From NCBI RefSeq assembly GCF_016086655.4, contig NC_052139.2:30260002-30324001 (forward strand): a stretch of DNA of 64,000 bases, in the 5' to 3' direction. A program made the translations under genes and the position numbers. Under the pieces are notes generated by a model. It searched no databases, was not told the DNA's origin, and saw nothing but the letters and a program-made list of their open reading frames with translations. Numbering within the stretch: position 1 is the stretch's first letter; every line of letters begins with the position of its first letter. Shown piece after piece: positions 23,236-34,617 of the stretch. This DNA comes from Lepeophtheirus salmonis. Its lineage: Eukaryota > Arthropoda > Copepoda > Siphonostomatoida > Caligidae.

Positions 23236-23444
23236 TCAATTAATAAGTGAGTCAAAAATTATCCATATCTACCCTAAAAGGTTCAATAATTTTAGCATCG
23301 CTATACAGTTAGAAGTGAACATCAAAAATATTTTAGATGGACAAACGAATTGTGTCTTACTTTACTTTTTTTTTTTTAAAGATGACTTACTTTTTACTTA
23401 GTTTCTTGAAGGTATAAGTAGTCATAAAAAGTAATAATAAATTA

Positions 23445-23475
<31 letters not shown>

Positions 23476-24169
23476 AGGCCAAAAACAATATTTTTCAAAT
23501 AAAAAATCTTATCTTTTTTTAAATAAAAAAATATATATATTCTTACAACATAAAAAAAAAGTTAAGTTCTAAGATAAAGACAAACATAAGACGAAGAAAA
23601 AAAAAGGGGGAAATATGCCACTGAGCATCTTCACAGTGACTAGGTAAGTAGGAAAAATATATATAAATGTACAAAAAACAAGCTCATATCTCATCATTAC
23701 TATAAAAATATAGAATAATAAGACAGAATAGAAGAAATGAGGGAACGGACTTGTGATTTATAGAAACACACATAACTTGAAGAGGGAGGGGGGTGGGCAA
23801 ATAATCATATTCATGTAGTGCTGTTTCGACTTTAGTCGAGTCGATATGGTTCAAATTTCGAAAACGGCAAAATTAAAACATCAAAAAAAAAACCAAAAAA
23901 AAAATTTATTAACATTGCCATAAATTCACACCGTTACTAGTCAGTGTGAGTGAGGGATTTGAGCTTGTTTTTTTCACAGTTGTGGCCCATTAGTACAAAT
24001 GGGAGTTGTAAGGATTTCTCTCGAAAATGATTATACTATTCGACAAATTATCGAACATTTCTATAATCCTTTGGTTTTGTCACAAATTACACTTAAAGCA
24101 AGGCTAATAGAAATACAAGGTTATACCATAACGCATGTACGACTGATGTTTGATTTCCACCACACTTTT
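23236..24169. other. Gene-free stretch with long T-run
   Basis: A T-run of about 29 bases lies at 23447-23475. GTTTCGACTTTAGTCGAGTCGAT near 23823 is palindromic. Nothing coding. Confidence 0.4.
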
Positions 24170-24250
24170 AATATTAACGTTATAGTAGATGAGTGGTTGG
24201 GTGTTGCGTCAAAATCTGCCTATCTTGGCCAGCAGTCGGTACAATAGGTC
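24170..24250 (+). repeat. Interspersed repeat R4, partial copy
   Basis: Match to 18390-18480. The 82-codon frame starting at 23999 ends in it. Confidence 0.45.
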
Positions 24251-24339
24251 AGATGGAAAATTGTAGCAAGTCTGATAACATGATGCCTTTTATTTCTATT
24301 ACCCTTAACTAAAAGTAGTTTATCACAGTAAAAAAAAAT

Positions 24340-24905
24340 GATCAAAATGATGGATGTTATTAGAAAGACGATATCGGGCCAATATCAGTTTTTTAATTGA
24401 AATAAAAATAATAAAATACAGTTGAAATCCTTGTGTATCTGAACTCAACCCAAAAATTTGACTATCAAGCCTTGAATTGACTCAAATATGTCAATAAAAT
24501 ATTGGCGAGTAGTATGTTTATGTGAAGTATACAAATATATTGGCATTTTCTCATTTTCTGGACTTTTGTTTCAAGATTGTTTTTATGTTGACAAACAACA
24601 TTTGTATTCTTTGATGAATATTCATCAATCTATATTATATAATTATTTTTATTAAACCCTTGTAGGCGCAGCAAATAGCACATTAATTAGCCAAAAAATG
24701 GATCGTCAGAATTTCATGAATGAAAAATTGACAGATTTCGTTAGAAGGGGCTATATCCGGGCGAATATAAGTATTTTATGCCAAATAAAGGTTGTTGGCA
24801 TTAGCTCAAACTATTGTGTATCTTAGCTCATCCGATAAATTTGAATACAAAGCCGATAATTGAGTCAAATATGCCGATAAAATATTGCGTGGTGTATGTA
24901 CGTAC
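24340..24905 (+). repeat. Family A, two head-to-tail units
   Basis: The first unit runs from ATATCGGGCCAATATCAG to the terminus TTTTTATGTTGAC (24580-24592). Immediately after it a second unit starts inside its left part (TTTGTATTCTTTGATGAATA) and runs through CTATATCCGGGCGAATATAAG to GATAAAATATTGCG. Each unit has the ACTCAACCCAAAAATTTGA or GCTCATCCGATAAATTTGAA block. Confidence 0.65.
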
Positions 24906-25244
24906 ATATAGTGTCGATTATATTTGTATTTAGTTTTATTTTCTCGTCAAAAATCGGACGCCCCTGACACAACACAGTTATTTAATTCCTAGTTGTATTT
25001 GGAACAAACATAGTTAGTGAAGCTCCTGTCGACCGACTGTGAACGCTGATTTCTTTAGTTGTTTTAATGTTATAGAAAAAATGATACATATTTTTTTTCC
25101 ACAGAGTTGATGGTTGTATTAACATTTTTAGTACTTTTTCTGCAACCAACGGAGATTCTGCTTTTATTGAAAGCCAGAACATAATATCAAGTGACACTTT
25201 ATAGAAAATAAGTTTCAAGCTTTTTTCAAGCTGTAATTATTAGT

Positions 25245-25640
25245 GGTGGGTTTTCGGTCCGAAAATCAATACCGGTCCAAGGTCGTTATGATTTTTAATG
25301 AGAAGTACGGTATGGACCAGTCTCAAGGAAAAATACGGTGTGAATTGGTCTAACTTAAAATTTCCTCTAGATGAATTCTATAGATAAATTATACATGACG
25401 TCCGTTGTGTCTCAAAATTGTGAACATCGATCGACAATAACGTCATACGTATAAAGTTAAATGAGTTGCATAAACAATATTTGTACAACTCATAAATCAG
25501 GCGCGTAGGGAAGAAAATTGCTCAATCATTGAGGCTAAATATATGAGCCCACGATTCGAAAACGATTTAATTTTGCTTTAGAGCTTAAGATCGCAGTTTG
25601 GAGCAAAATATCTGTCCAAATTGCCGTAGAAAACATCAGT
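25245..25640 (+). repeat. GGTCTG-type interspersed repeat, second long copy
   Basis: Collinear with 13370-13830: TTTTCGGTCCGAAAATCAAT, ACCGGTCC, CAACTCATAAATCAGGCGCG, and AAAATATCTGTCCAAATTG at the tail. The 75-codon minus frame over it is chance. Confidence 0.6.
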
Positions 25641-26449
25641 TACCACCGAATAGCAAAATAAATTAGCTCTTGTACTCACTTTTGAGGGAAAAAAATCCCA
25701 TCCGACTGTTATTTTGAAGGGTCGTATATATATAAAACAAAGATTTGAGGGAGTCAAGAGGGACAATCCACACATCAAACAACGACGACACACGACCAAC
25801 ATCAAGAGGATTTAAAGAAGGCTATCCCTCCTTGTTCATATCAAAGTATTTTACCCAATGAGAACACACGTAAAACTCAGTCAATACACTATATAGAAAA
25901 CCAATCCATTAAGATCTGAACCACCCACAAAAATGCATAACTAAATTAGCTAATCAAATAAGGACTGAAAAAATAATAGCAACGATGAGATCATAAAACC
26001 CCCAACTTTCATAAATCATACTAGTATAAGTGATGAAAATATATATTTACTTTTCTCTCGAAATAATCGATACTTGACTGCGTCATGAGACAAAAGAGAT
26101 AGATAGATGACACACGTGCAGCAATTTATGCTGTATCAAATCACTACTGACGCACTTGATATTAATAGGGAAAATCGATAACGCGTTGTTGGGATCGTTG
26201 CATGTACATATTCAAATATTCCCGTCATTGTGGTTTATTTATCTTCTTTGAAAATCAGGAGAAGTCGTTTGTTAATCGTTGAACATTTGAACGAAAAACA
26301 TTACTTCATTATTTTCTTTTGAGGAGGGGGGGAGGGGATCAAATCATTAGTAAAGTGGATGGAAGGAAGTTATTCATAGCAAACTAAAGGTGAAACTATT
26401 TCAAAGATATTCCAAATAATTAAAACCAAACAATAGTCCTGTTCAGTCC
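25641..26449. other. Gene-free intron stretch
   Basis: Nothing recognised; a G-run GGAGGGGGGGAGGGG is near 26324. Confidence 0.4.
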
Positions 26450-26820
26450 GGTCAGAGCCAGTTTAAGCATGCAGATCAGTTATAAAACTTAAAAAGTTTG
26501 ATCCTTGATGACGTCACTCTACTTCATTTCCTCTTTTTGTAATCACTTCTAGTGCTGACAGTCCTTCAGACTGTCAGTCTTAAGGATCGGCCACAATGAC
26601 TTGATAGGACTAGCCCTAAGACTGGATCAGACAGAATAAATGAGCACTAGCAAAACACTATTTAAGACTCTCGGTCCTTAGAACCATGAGTACTAGAACT
26701 TATTAAACAAAGGAAATATAAACTAAATTGATGTTATCATGGAGTAAACTTTATAAGTTTTTAGGAGTGATAAGCAAGACTGAACTGGAACGGACTGATA
26801 CTAAATTGCTGTAACTCAAA
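26450..26820 (+). repeat. Repeat R2, copy 2
   Basis: It contains a CAGTCCTTCAGACTGTCAGT palindrome (about 26564) and ACTTTATAAGTTTTTAGGAG then TGATAAGCAAG..CTGAACTGGAACGGACTGA, matching 14398-14480. Confidence 0.45.
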
Positions 26821-27052
26821 TAAAGACACTTTGAAGTTTGAAAACTCTATTCTTCCATTATTAGTAATGGATTGATCCAATTATTTAGAATAAAAGGTAT
26901 CTGAGAAATTCATTTCCACAGTCTGAATTTATCTGTTTTTAAATATGAATATAAAATACTAAACTTCTAAAATGACATATAAACAATCACGGTAGCATTT
27001 GTGTAATTTTTCACTTATGACAATTTACCATTCAACCCTGAATTTGTGATGT

Positions 27053-28080
27053 GTCAGCATAAAAACAATCTGGAACAAAAAACGAGAGCAGAAAAAAGTC
27101 CAAATTATTGTTGTTAATAAATATTTCGGTCAATTAAAGTTTTTAAATATATATCTCTGGGATAATTTACGATACCCAAGAATTTTGCCTGTAGTTTAGA
27201 ACCTTTATTTGATTAAAGAAACTTATATGAATCCGATATGACCTTACAAAAAAATTTCTCAATCTTTTATTTTGAGGTTTTTTTTTTTTTTTTGGTAACT
27301 TTAAGTGCAACTTTTGAGGTACTCAAAAGGTTCATAAGAATATAATCCAGACTCCATTTTGTGAAGTAGACATGCATACAACCCCATATTTCATAGGCAT
27401 ATTTGAGTCAATTATAGGCTTATTATTATAGTTTCTGGAATGAATATCGATACTCAATAATTTTACCTATATTTTGTAATCTTTATTTGAATTAAAAAAA
27501 CTTATATTGGTCCCGATATCGTCTTTCAAATTAAATGTATCATTCTTTCATCATTAGGATGATCAATTTCGACACTTTAAGTTCCATTTCGGTACCTTCA
27601 AATGATCTACACTCAATTTTGATAAAAATTATTATAGTTTGAATTGGCGGAGAAAATACAAAAACACCATTTTGAACAAAATCAAGAAAAGTAGAAAATC
27701 TCAATTGATTTTCCAAATCAAATAAACATACAATCAAATATTTCATAGGCATGTTTGAGTCCATTATAGCCAATGTATTACAATTTCTGAGATGAATTAA
27801 ATAATATGTAGTTTGAAACCTTCAATTGAGGCTTAATTTCCCACCAATATTCTCTACACAAGGGAAAAATCTATATATTTCTAATTGTGTTATTGTGACG
27901 AGGAACTTTTGCTATCGCAAATTGCACATAAACACGGCGCTTTTAAAATATTAATCAGACCAATTGATTGATAGTAATCGATGATAATTTGTCAAAAAAT
28001 ACAAAATATGTAATCGTGACTTAATTTTGAGATAAATCATTGTATTTAGTTTGTTGCATTTATGTTGGTCAGATATAATA
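27053..28080 (-). repeat. Family A array of three head-to-tail units
   Basis: It starts GTCAGCATAAAAACAATCTG at 27053. Blocks of the AATATTTCATAGGCAT type are at about 27118, 27386 and 27736, each followed by a GAGTCAATTATAGGCTTATT-like block and CCTTTATTTG. The far end decays at TTTATGTTGGTCAG (28060-28072). The second and third units carry extra CAAGAAAAG-type sequence. Confidence 0.7.
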
Positions 28081-28647
28081 ATCTATTTGCAATTTTGTAC
28101 AAATGATTTTCTATTCGTTTAAGTAGGGAAATATTACAAGTTGAAACTAAAAAATGAGATAGGATTGAAACGTGTGATTAAGATTATGGTTTAATTAAAT
28201 ATTCTTTGAATGGTCGATGGATTAATAACGTATTCTTTTTTGATGGAACTGACTATTTGATCAAATATTTTATGTGGCCCTCTATAAAGTTCAACTACCC
28301 ATCATAGTAATAGATTTATAAATACATAATAACCAAGATGTTTAGCAAATATTAATAATTGATAATTAAGATGTCTTATGTTTTAATTGAATAATAAATT
28401 ATGAGGCGCAGAAGTTTACATCTACACAACATTTAAAGCAATAAATCTTTCAATTAAATGCCCGACACTGAAAAAATAAAGCAAAGATTCAAATCAATTG
28501 AAGCAATATTTCGCATACTACAAAATAATATCTCACTCTTCCCACAAAACATCCATGAATATAAATGATTTGTATTTCATGTCACACAAGTGTTTTGTAA
28601 ATTGTTTTAACACGTAGTATGAATTAAATATAATTTTTTTTTTTTAC
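28081..28647. other. Intron sequence beside exon 1
   Basis: AT-rich, no recognised repeat. The minus strand begins with the GTAAAA donor followed by an A-run. Confidence 0.4.
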
Positions 28648-28777
28648 CTTCATTGGAAACGCTCGATACTTCAGTGGTGGGGGGAGTACTGGAAGAGCCG
28701 GCGGAGGATAGTCCCGAACTTGAATAAACAAAAGTAATTGATAAATATAGACAGATCGTCGTCGACAATACAGTCAT
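28648..28777 (-). CDS. Ddr: First coding exon of a secreted/membrane discoidin-domain gene (DDR-like), signal peptide
   Basis: Read on the minus strand, ATG at 28777 opens 43 codons beginning MTVLSTTICLYLSITFVYSS. Residues 1-20 look like a signal peptide with a long uncharged hydrophobic core; residues 20-43 are rich in Ser, Thr and Pro. The exon ends ...SNE plus one base (G) at a GAAG/GTAAAA donor, so it is in phase 1. An in-frame TAG at 28817-28819 and an A at position -3 support this ATG. G+C is clearly higher than in the flanks. The phase matches the exon at 8308-8416, which starts with the two bases completing an Ala codon. Function comes from that second exon: probably a discoidin domain receptor, a collagen-binding receptor tyrosine kinase of the plasma membrane. 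The kinase is outside the window, so a non-kinase discoidin protein remains possible. Confidence 0.78.
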
Positions 28778-29100
28778 TTTGATCCTTTGAAAAAAAAAAC
28801 CAAAGCTAACGTCGCACTAATGTTTCAACTGTTCACAATAATCATTATAAAGGATTTCTATAAAATTTCGTTTCACTGGCTTTTCACCCCATACACAGAT
28901 GACGGTTTAAATAAGACTGAAGTGAAAGATTAGAGGACGATGATTTTCTCGAGGGTGCATTATTCTTTTTTTTTTTTTTTTTTGCACGCATTCAAAGCGC
29001 TCTTCTTTTGGAGGGTGAGTAAAACTCTTCTCAGTAGGAGCACAGTAAAGAAAGGGGGGAAATAAAGAAATAAGCAACAGTTACCCGCATTTCCTTCCTA
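28778..29100 (-). promoter_or_regulatory. Presumed 5' UTR/promoter zone of the DDR-like gene
   Basis: This lies directly upstream (minus strand) of the start codon. It contains an in-frame stop at 28817-28819, a TTTATAATG stretch near 28852-28860, a run of T at 28967-28983 and a purine-rich block. No element is diagnostic, and the transcription start cannot be placed from sequence alone. A non-coding first exon further right is possible. Confidence 0.25.
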
Positions 29101-29514
29101 CATAAAAATATAATATATTATTTCATCCAATTTCACGAAAAAATCCAAAATAATTTTAACTTTTTTAGGGGGTTAATGAAACTTCTCTGTCTAAGATTAT
29201 AATTAAGAGATTAATACTATCTTTTTTGGTGTGTGTGGGAAAATCTTTTGTTTATATTGCTACACTTAATTAAAAGGGCCTATGACTTTTTATCTGACAG
29301 GAGGCATAGTAAAGGGCTTTGCAAATAACATATATGCTACATTTTTATATTAAAAGAGTGTAATTATTGTTTAATGGAAGTAAATTTAATTGTTTACAAT
29401 ATATTAATTAGCAACAAAGTCTTTATTTAAGGGAAAATAGGGACTGTTTGATATGCCACAAAGAATTGCCACCGGGGGCCCTTTATCAAATAAAAAACCT
29501 GAGAGGATATCGAA

Positions 29515-29920
29515 TTTTAGGACTAAAAGGAGGTCGAATTTCTGCCAAATATTTCAAATGTTTCCTAGGCATCATTTTCTTATAATATAAGCATTACTTT
29601 AAGCTTGGATTTTTCACATGTCATAATGTTTTACGTCCTAGCAGTCGTTTAAAATCCTATTGAGTTTTGCCGCGATACTAGCGCCATGCATCCGCAGACA
29701 AATCGAGCCGGACTTTAAGCAATCTTATCAAAACTATTTGATGCATATTAATAGGGATCTCTCTCCAATCAAAATCTTTCAGGATTATATATTATAAACT
29801 CTAAGTGGAAGTCGAATTTCTGTCAAAAAATTTAAGTTTCATTTTCCATTTTTTTGTCATCTAAACTTTCCTTTGAGCTTGGATTTTTCATATTTCTAAC
29901 GACAAAACGTTAAACTCTAC
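29515..29920 (+). repeat. Repeat R6, two direct copies forming one arm of an inverted repeat
   Basis: GGTCGAATTTCTGCCAAATA..GAGCTTGGATTTTTCA-type sequence occurs at 29532 and again at 29807. The first copy continues with AAAATCCTATTGAGTTTTGC and GATACTAGCGCC. Confidence 0.55.
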
Positions 29921-30369
29921 CAATACACCTTATTGCTAATTTTTAAATTATTATTGATCAGTTGAACTAGGTGTCATTCAAAAGCCACGTGGTTCCCTTT
30001 CTACATAATTCCCCCCCCCCATGTGGACATAAGTGGATCTTTTCTTCACCCTCTCCCAAGAACATCCCTAATATTTTAATAACGTTGCTTTTTTTTTTGT
30101 ATTTCTAAAATAACATTTCTTTAGATATACTTTTAACATTTGTTATTCCGTATTTAATTTTATTGGTCTTTTTCTTAAAAAAATAAAAACATTCTTATAA
30201 AACCTTTGTCCGTGTGCCCTATGACGTCATTTATTCAATTTTGGCATTTTATTCAAGTATACATAATTTTGACTTAGCTTCCTATCCCCAAAGAGGGTAT
30301 ACCTGACTTTAGGAACGATCTTCCTCCTCTTTAAGTGGGCATCTTGTTTGTGAATGCCTCTTCTATTTA

Positions 30370-30575
30370 GTATAAGGACTATTAATCGTCCAGCACAACT
30401 TGTCTATAGATACACGGAGCTAGTATCACAAAAAACTCAATAGGATTTTAAAAGATGATGATGACTTAAAGTTTTTTGAATTGTGAAAAATCTATGTTCA
30501 AAGCAAAGTCCTTATCACAAGAAAATGATTCTGCGAAGTCATTTGAATTACTCGACTTCTAATTTTTTTAAATTA
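30370..30575 (-). repeat. Repeat R6, inverted copy
   Basis: The complement reads AGAAGTCGAGTAATTCAAAT, CATTTTCTTGTGATAAGGAC, AGATTTTTCACAATTC, AAAATCCTATTGAGTTTTTT and GATACTAGCTCC. It is collinear with 29530-29700. Arms of about 180 bp are separated by about 660 bp. Confidence 0.55.
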
Positions 30576-31224
30576 GATATATTGTAAGCTTTTAATTGGA
30601 TAGCGGACCACCTAGCGGTTATAAAAAAATGTTACATTACCATTTTAGATTTGTCCATATAGCACCAAACTACCGGTATACCAAACACCCCTAATACAAA
30701 GGATTACATGTTCATGGATTCATTAACAAATTATTTTTTTTAATGAAGTAATGGTCATCATGTACAAATGTAGTTTTTGCATTAATAAATGAATTCATAT
30801 TTTTTAAAACAGATATTTTTTTTAATTAAATCAATTTCTTTTCAATGCAATCCTTGTTTTTAAATTGCTTCAAATTATAATTGAAATAGCATCAGCAATA
30901 ATATTATTAGTTAATATTTCATATATATACATCAGGTAAAAATACAAGGCCTTGAATCTTTTTATGCTAGATTATTCTTTAAAATTCAATAGCAGTGATT
31001 CTAAAACCTGTTCATCACTGCACAGACTCATAGAATTTTTTTATATCCCCTTACAGACGTATTTATTTCCGTTGTAGGTAATTTTACCGCAAACATTTTT
31101 GTCTCTTGGACATTTTGCCGTTTTTTTTATGTTTTTAAATTAGGGCTATACTTTAAGTCGCCATTGGTGATCCATTCCATCAGTTTTTTACATTTCTTCA
31201 AGCATTTCGATCCCGGATCTATTA
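30576..31224. other. Gene-free intergenic stretch
   Basis: Nothing recognised. Confidence 0.4.
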
Positions 31225-31700
31225 CTCCTCAGATGCGTCCGCAGGGAGAGGCTGTAGCCCCCCCAATACTTTTTTTTTTGTTTTTTATTAGATTTATGGT
31301 TTGGTCAGGATGAAAACAGTTTTAAGCGAAAAAAAGGGTAATTTTTTTTGCAAGATTTATTTTCTTATTACAAAAAAGTGGTCATTAGGGGGTTCAAATT
31401 ATGCAACAGAGAGAGAAAAGAAATTATGAATACCAGTGGATTTTTGAAATTTTGTATATTTTCTATATATTTATATTGAAACGATATTTAAAATTTTTGG
31501 GTAAAAATTTAAATTTGAAATTTTTTATGAAATTTTTGTTCGAAAAATTAATTTTCTTTGAATAATTATAAATTTTTGAATATTACTTTCCAAAAAATTG
31601 AATATTTAAAACTTTTTATTAAAAAATTAAAACTGTTTTAGTTGTTTTTCCAAAAAAATATTTTCTGCGAATAGCTATAGATTTATCATTTTTTCAGCTG
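31225..31700 (+). repeat. Family C element, AT-rich with GC-rich head
   Basis: Family C starts with a GC-rich head (GCGTCCGCAGGGAGAGGCTG here, ending in a CTGTAGCCCC block). It continues as hundreds of bases of a degenerate motif of the form GCTATGGATTTTTGAA then TTTTTTCCAAAAAATT. In this copy the motif part is 31430-31700. No coding capacity. Confidence 0.55.
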
Positions 31701-32012
31701 ATTTCAAGTTTAGTTGAGTTAAGCTACTCTCCTCCCAAACATTTTTCAGATTGTCAGGGACAACACGTCATTTTTGTATGTACCACTAGAACATAAATTA
31801 TGCATCGCTGTCAATAGCTGAGATATGTAATTGATGTTTGGTGACCAAAATATCTAAGAGGTGAATTTTTTCCTAGAAAATTAACGGTCATGATTTATTT
31901 TATTTTCCCTCCACAAGCATCAGAAGTCCAAAAAATATATTAGTATGAGAAACTAATTATTCACATTTCATAGTTGGTGTGCAACATATCTTTTCACCAC
32001 AATTGTGGTCAG

Positions 32013-32331
32013 TTAACATAAAAATATGCTAGGTTATTTTTTCTAAAAAATAACCGTAGACTACATTGGTATTCTTCGACGAATATTCATCAACTTCTAT
32101 CTAGAAATTGTTCTTACTAACTGTCTGGATGTGTCCCAAATTTTACTGTTAAAATAGTTAAAATTCCCTCATTTTATCTGTAAGGCCATATCTGGTTCAA
32201 TAAAAATGTTTTTGAATTAAATAAAGGTTACACACTAGAGATAAAATGCTTAACTGTTTTTAATTCCTCCCAAAAATTTGAATAATAAGCCTATAGTTGA
32301 CTCAAATATGACTATGAAAGATTGTATGTTC
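32013..32331 (+). repeat. Family A element truncated by a SINE
   Basis: It starts near GTTAACATAAAAATATGCTAGG, keeps TGGTATTCTTCGACGAATAT, AAATTTGAATAATAAGCC and TTGACTCAAATATGAC, and then stops where the SINE tail begins. Confidence 0.6.
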
Positions 32332-32332
32332 A

Positions 32333-32570
32333 TTTAATTGGTTAAATAGAGTGGCACTCATTAAGTATAGGTAAATAAACATAATAGAAATTACAGTTAC
32401 TCCAACTAACATAGGAATCTTGTATGAATCCCATATACATACAGTATATTTCTTTTTTTCTCTAAGAATCACCTGTACATGACCATACCCACATTGAGTG
32501 CAATATAATAATTTTCCCCAAGCGCATTGTCCAAGAGCTATGGTGACACAGTTCATACAATATCTATACA
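32333..32570 (-). repeat. SINE copy with tRNA-like head
   Basis: The complement has CATAGCTCTTGGACAATGCG, an A-box-like sequence, then GGTATGGTCATGTACAG at the B-box position. The tail ATTATGTTTATTTACCTATAC and CTTAATGAGTGCCACTC follows. The 139-codon minus frame spanning 32302-32721 is caused by this SINE and is not a gene. Confidence 0.65.
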
Positions 32571-33483
32571 GCGCAGGACCCCAATCAATACGTGAGCATT
32601 GAGCAAATTTACTCTCTAAAACTGTTTTGCCCATAGCACCAGGACTTGAAGGAAACCCGTTTGGGAACCACTGCTCTATTCCCATGATGAAAACCATTTG
32701 ATCTATAATAAATTGATACAAAAAAAAAATATATATTAATAAATAAATTAAATTTATGCCAACATACGTTATTTAGGCTCTATTAAATATCCATTTAATT
32801 TCATGTAATAATTCGTAAGAGAAAGTTTTACCTACTACAACGTACTTTCATTGACTAATTTTTTATATAATGTGTTTTATGTCATTAAATTTATTTGCCC
32901 TCGCAGCTACAAAAAAAAAATTAGTGTCGCGCCTATTAATAATTAATTAGAACTCATTAAATATATGTAACCTTATAGTGTGCATATTAAATATCATTTC
33001 ATAATTTTTAAATGTATGTATGCATATAAATAAGTGAGACCTAAAGAACGAAAACTAACTCATTTTTTACGACCACTGTTCTATTAATAAATATTCTTAT
33101 GTTATATCGATTTCTGTTAATTCTTCATGTACATAATATATGTACAGAAATTAATTGTTGAGCTGATGACTGTTCAAACAGAAATTTTCCATGAATATAC
33201 ATAGGGTGGTTAATCTCAAGCGTTCTCCGAATGTACAACAAAAGATCTCTAAAATGAACACGGTAACCCTAAAAAATGTGTGTTCTGTTTGAGTGGAGAA
33301 CAGCTTAGTTGAAGAACAAAGGACAGCAGTAGGACCGGTTCAAAGACAGGAATGGATACACAAGGACAGACACAATTTAAATTATGAGTGGGTTTGCTCA
33401 TGATTGGCAGACAGTAACACTGGTATAAGTGTAACTCAGAGTAAAACTGAGGGTCGAAACGGGTTAATAGAGAGCCAAGTGAG
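32571..33483. other. Gene-free stretch
   Basis: Around 33230-33340 an ACACGGTAACCCTAAAAAATG..GAACAGCTTAGTTGAAGAAC block resembles 35440-35500 (ACATGGTAACCCTGACAATT..GAAGAAGAGCAGCTG), probably an old repeat pair. Nothing coding. Confidence 0.35.
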
Positions 33484-34245
33484 GGCCTCCGAAAGGGGTG
33501 GCTTGTTGGAGCTAGAGGTCCCCCCGTCCCCCAAAAAATAAGGATTTTTTATCTTTTTACCATAAATTTTGGATATGAAAAAAAAATTCGTGAAAATAGG
33601 GGAAAAATTGATTTTATGAAACATTTCCTTTTTTTTTAAAAAAATGCCCATTCTGGAAAATTAGGCAACAGGGTAAAAAATTTAATTTTTTGTAATATCT
33701 ATGGATTTTTGAATTTTTTTTTCCAAAAAAATTAATTTTTGAACTTTTTTTTTCAAAAACTGAAGCTTTCCGTAAATAGCAGTGTATTTTTAATATCTTA
33801 TTCCTAAAAAAAGTCAACAGTTGTGGATTTTTGAAATTTTTTTCCAAAAAATTGCAATTTTATAATTATTTTCAAAACCTTGAATTCTGAATTTTTTTTC
33901 CAAAATATAAAGCTGTCTGTAAATTATCTATTGATTTTTTAATCTCTTCCGGAAAATTTTAATATTTTAAATTTTTTGTACAAAAAAAAAATCAAAAATC
34001 CGCTATGAAAATTGTCGCAGTTGACATGAACATACATTTCATAAAAAACGAAATATTTGTATCCTGCAAGATAACAGTATTTTAATTATGGATTTCTCTT
34101 GATTTCAAGAAATTAAATTTTTCTCTGAATATCTATTGATTTTTTAATCTTTTCCCAAAAAAATTTAATATTTTAAATTTTTTGAACAAAAAAAAAATTC
34201 AAAAGCCAATCCCCCTCCCCAAAAAAATAAATATATATACATATC
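33484..34245. repeat. Family C element(s) with an embedded duplicated segment
   Basis: A GC-rich head (GGGCCTCCGAAAGGGGTGGC) is followed by degenerate AATTTTTTTCCAAAAA units to 34210. A reverse-type end GGAGATGCCCCTG lies at 34253-34265. A segment, 34002-34104, duplicates 34495-34597. On either side of it an 80-bp stretch starting CTATTGATTTTTTAATCT is repeated (33926 and 34133). Confidence 0.55.
34002..34104 (+). repeat. Direct repeat R7, copy 1
   Basis: GCTATGAAAATTGTCGCAGT..TTTAATTATGGATTTCTCTT differs from 34495-34597 at 7 of about 102 positions by eye count. Confidence 0.75.
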
Positions 34246-34494
34246 TAACCTGGAGATGCCCCTGTGTTTTTTAATTTGCTAATTTCACAATTGCTGGCAG
34301 CTAAATTAATGAAATGCTTTGACAACTAAGCTGCTCTCGTATCAAACATTATTCATATTGCCAGGGTTATAATTTTCTTTTTTCGTTTCTTCTTTTTTAA
34401 AATATCGAAAATGCCCCATAAATATCTCCCGAGCAAGTCCTAATTGTTACTCTGAGCCATTCATGAGCACCTGCACTAGTCTTTATTTTATAGG

Positions 34495-34617
34495 GCTATG
34501 AAAATTGTCACAGTTGACATGAACATATATTTCATACCAAACGAAATATTTGTATCCCACAAGATAACAGTATTTTAATTATGGATTTCTATTGATACGT
34601 TTGAAAATACAAACGTA
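34495..34617 (+). repeat. Direct repeat R7, copy 2, followed by a small hairpin
   Basis: Partner of 34002-34104. It ends in a perfect 9-bp inverted repeat ATACGTTTG / CAAACGTAT with a 6-base loop. Confidence 0.7.

Larger units (their letters stand above)
8417..28647 (-). other. Intron 1 of the DDR-like gene, 20.2 kb, filled with mobile elements
   Basis: GT donor at 28646-28647 and AG acceptor at 8417-8418 on the minus strand bound a 20,231-bp phase 1 intron. It holds two mariner remnants in either orientation, several family A clusters, two SINE pieces and one longer SINE copy, and repeat pairs described separately. I searched by eye for further exons with good splice sites and found none needed, since the two flanking exons join in phase. 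Confidence 0.7.

Noticed and set aside
23999..24247. 82-codon plus frame
   Set aside because: Its end lies in repeat R4 shared with 18390-18480, where the frame is different.
32302..32721. 139-codon minus-strand frame, one of the longest in the window, with several Cys
   Set aside because: Its sequence is a SINE copy (tRNA-like head plus body) with flanks; the same DNA recurs at 16222 and 61921 without the frame.
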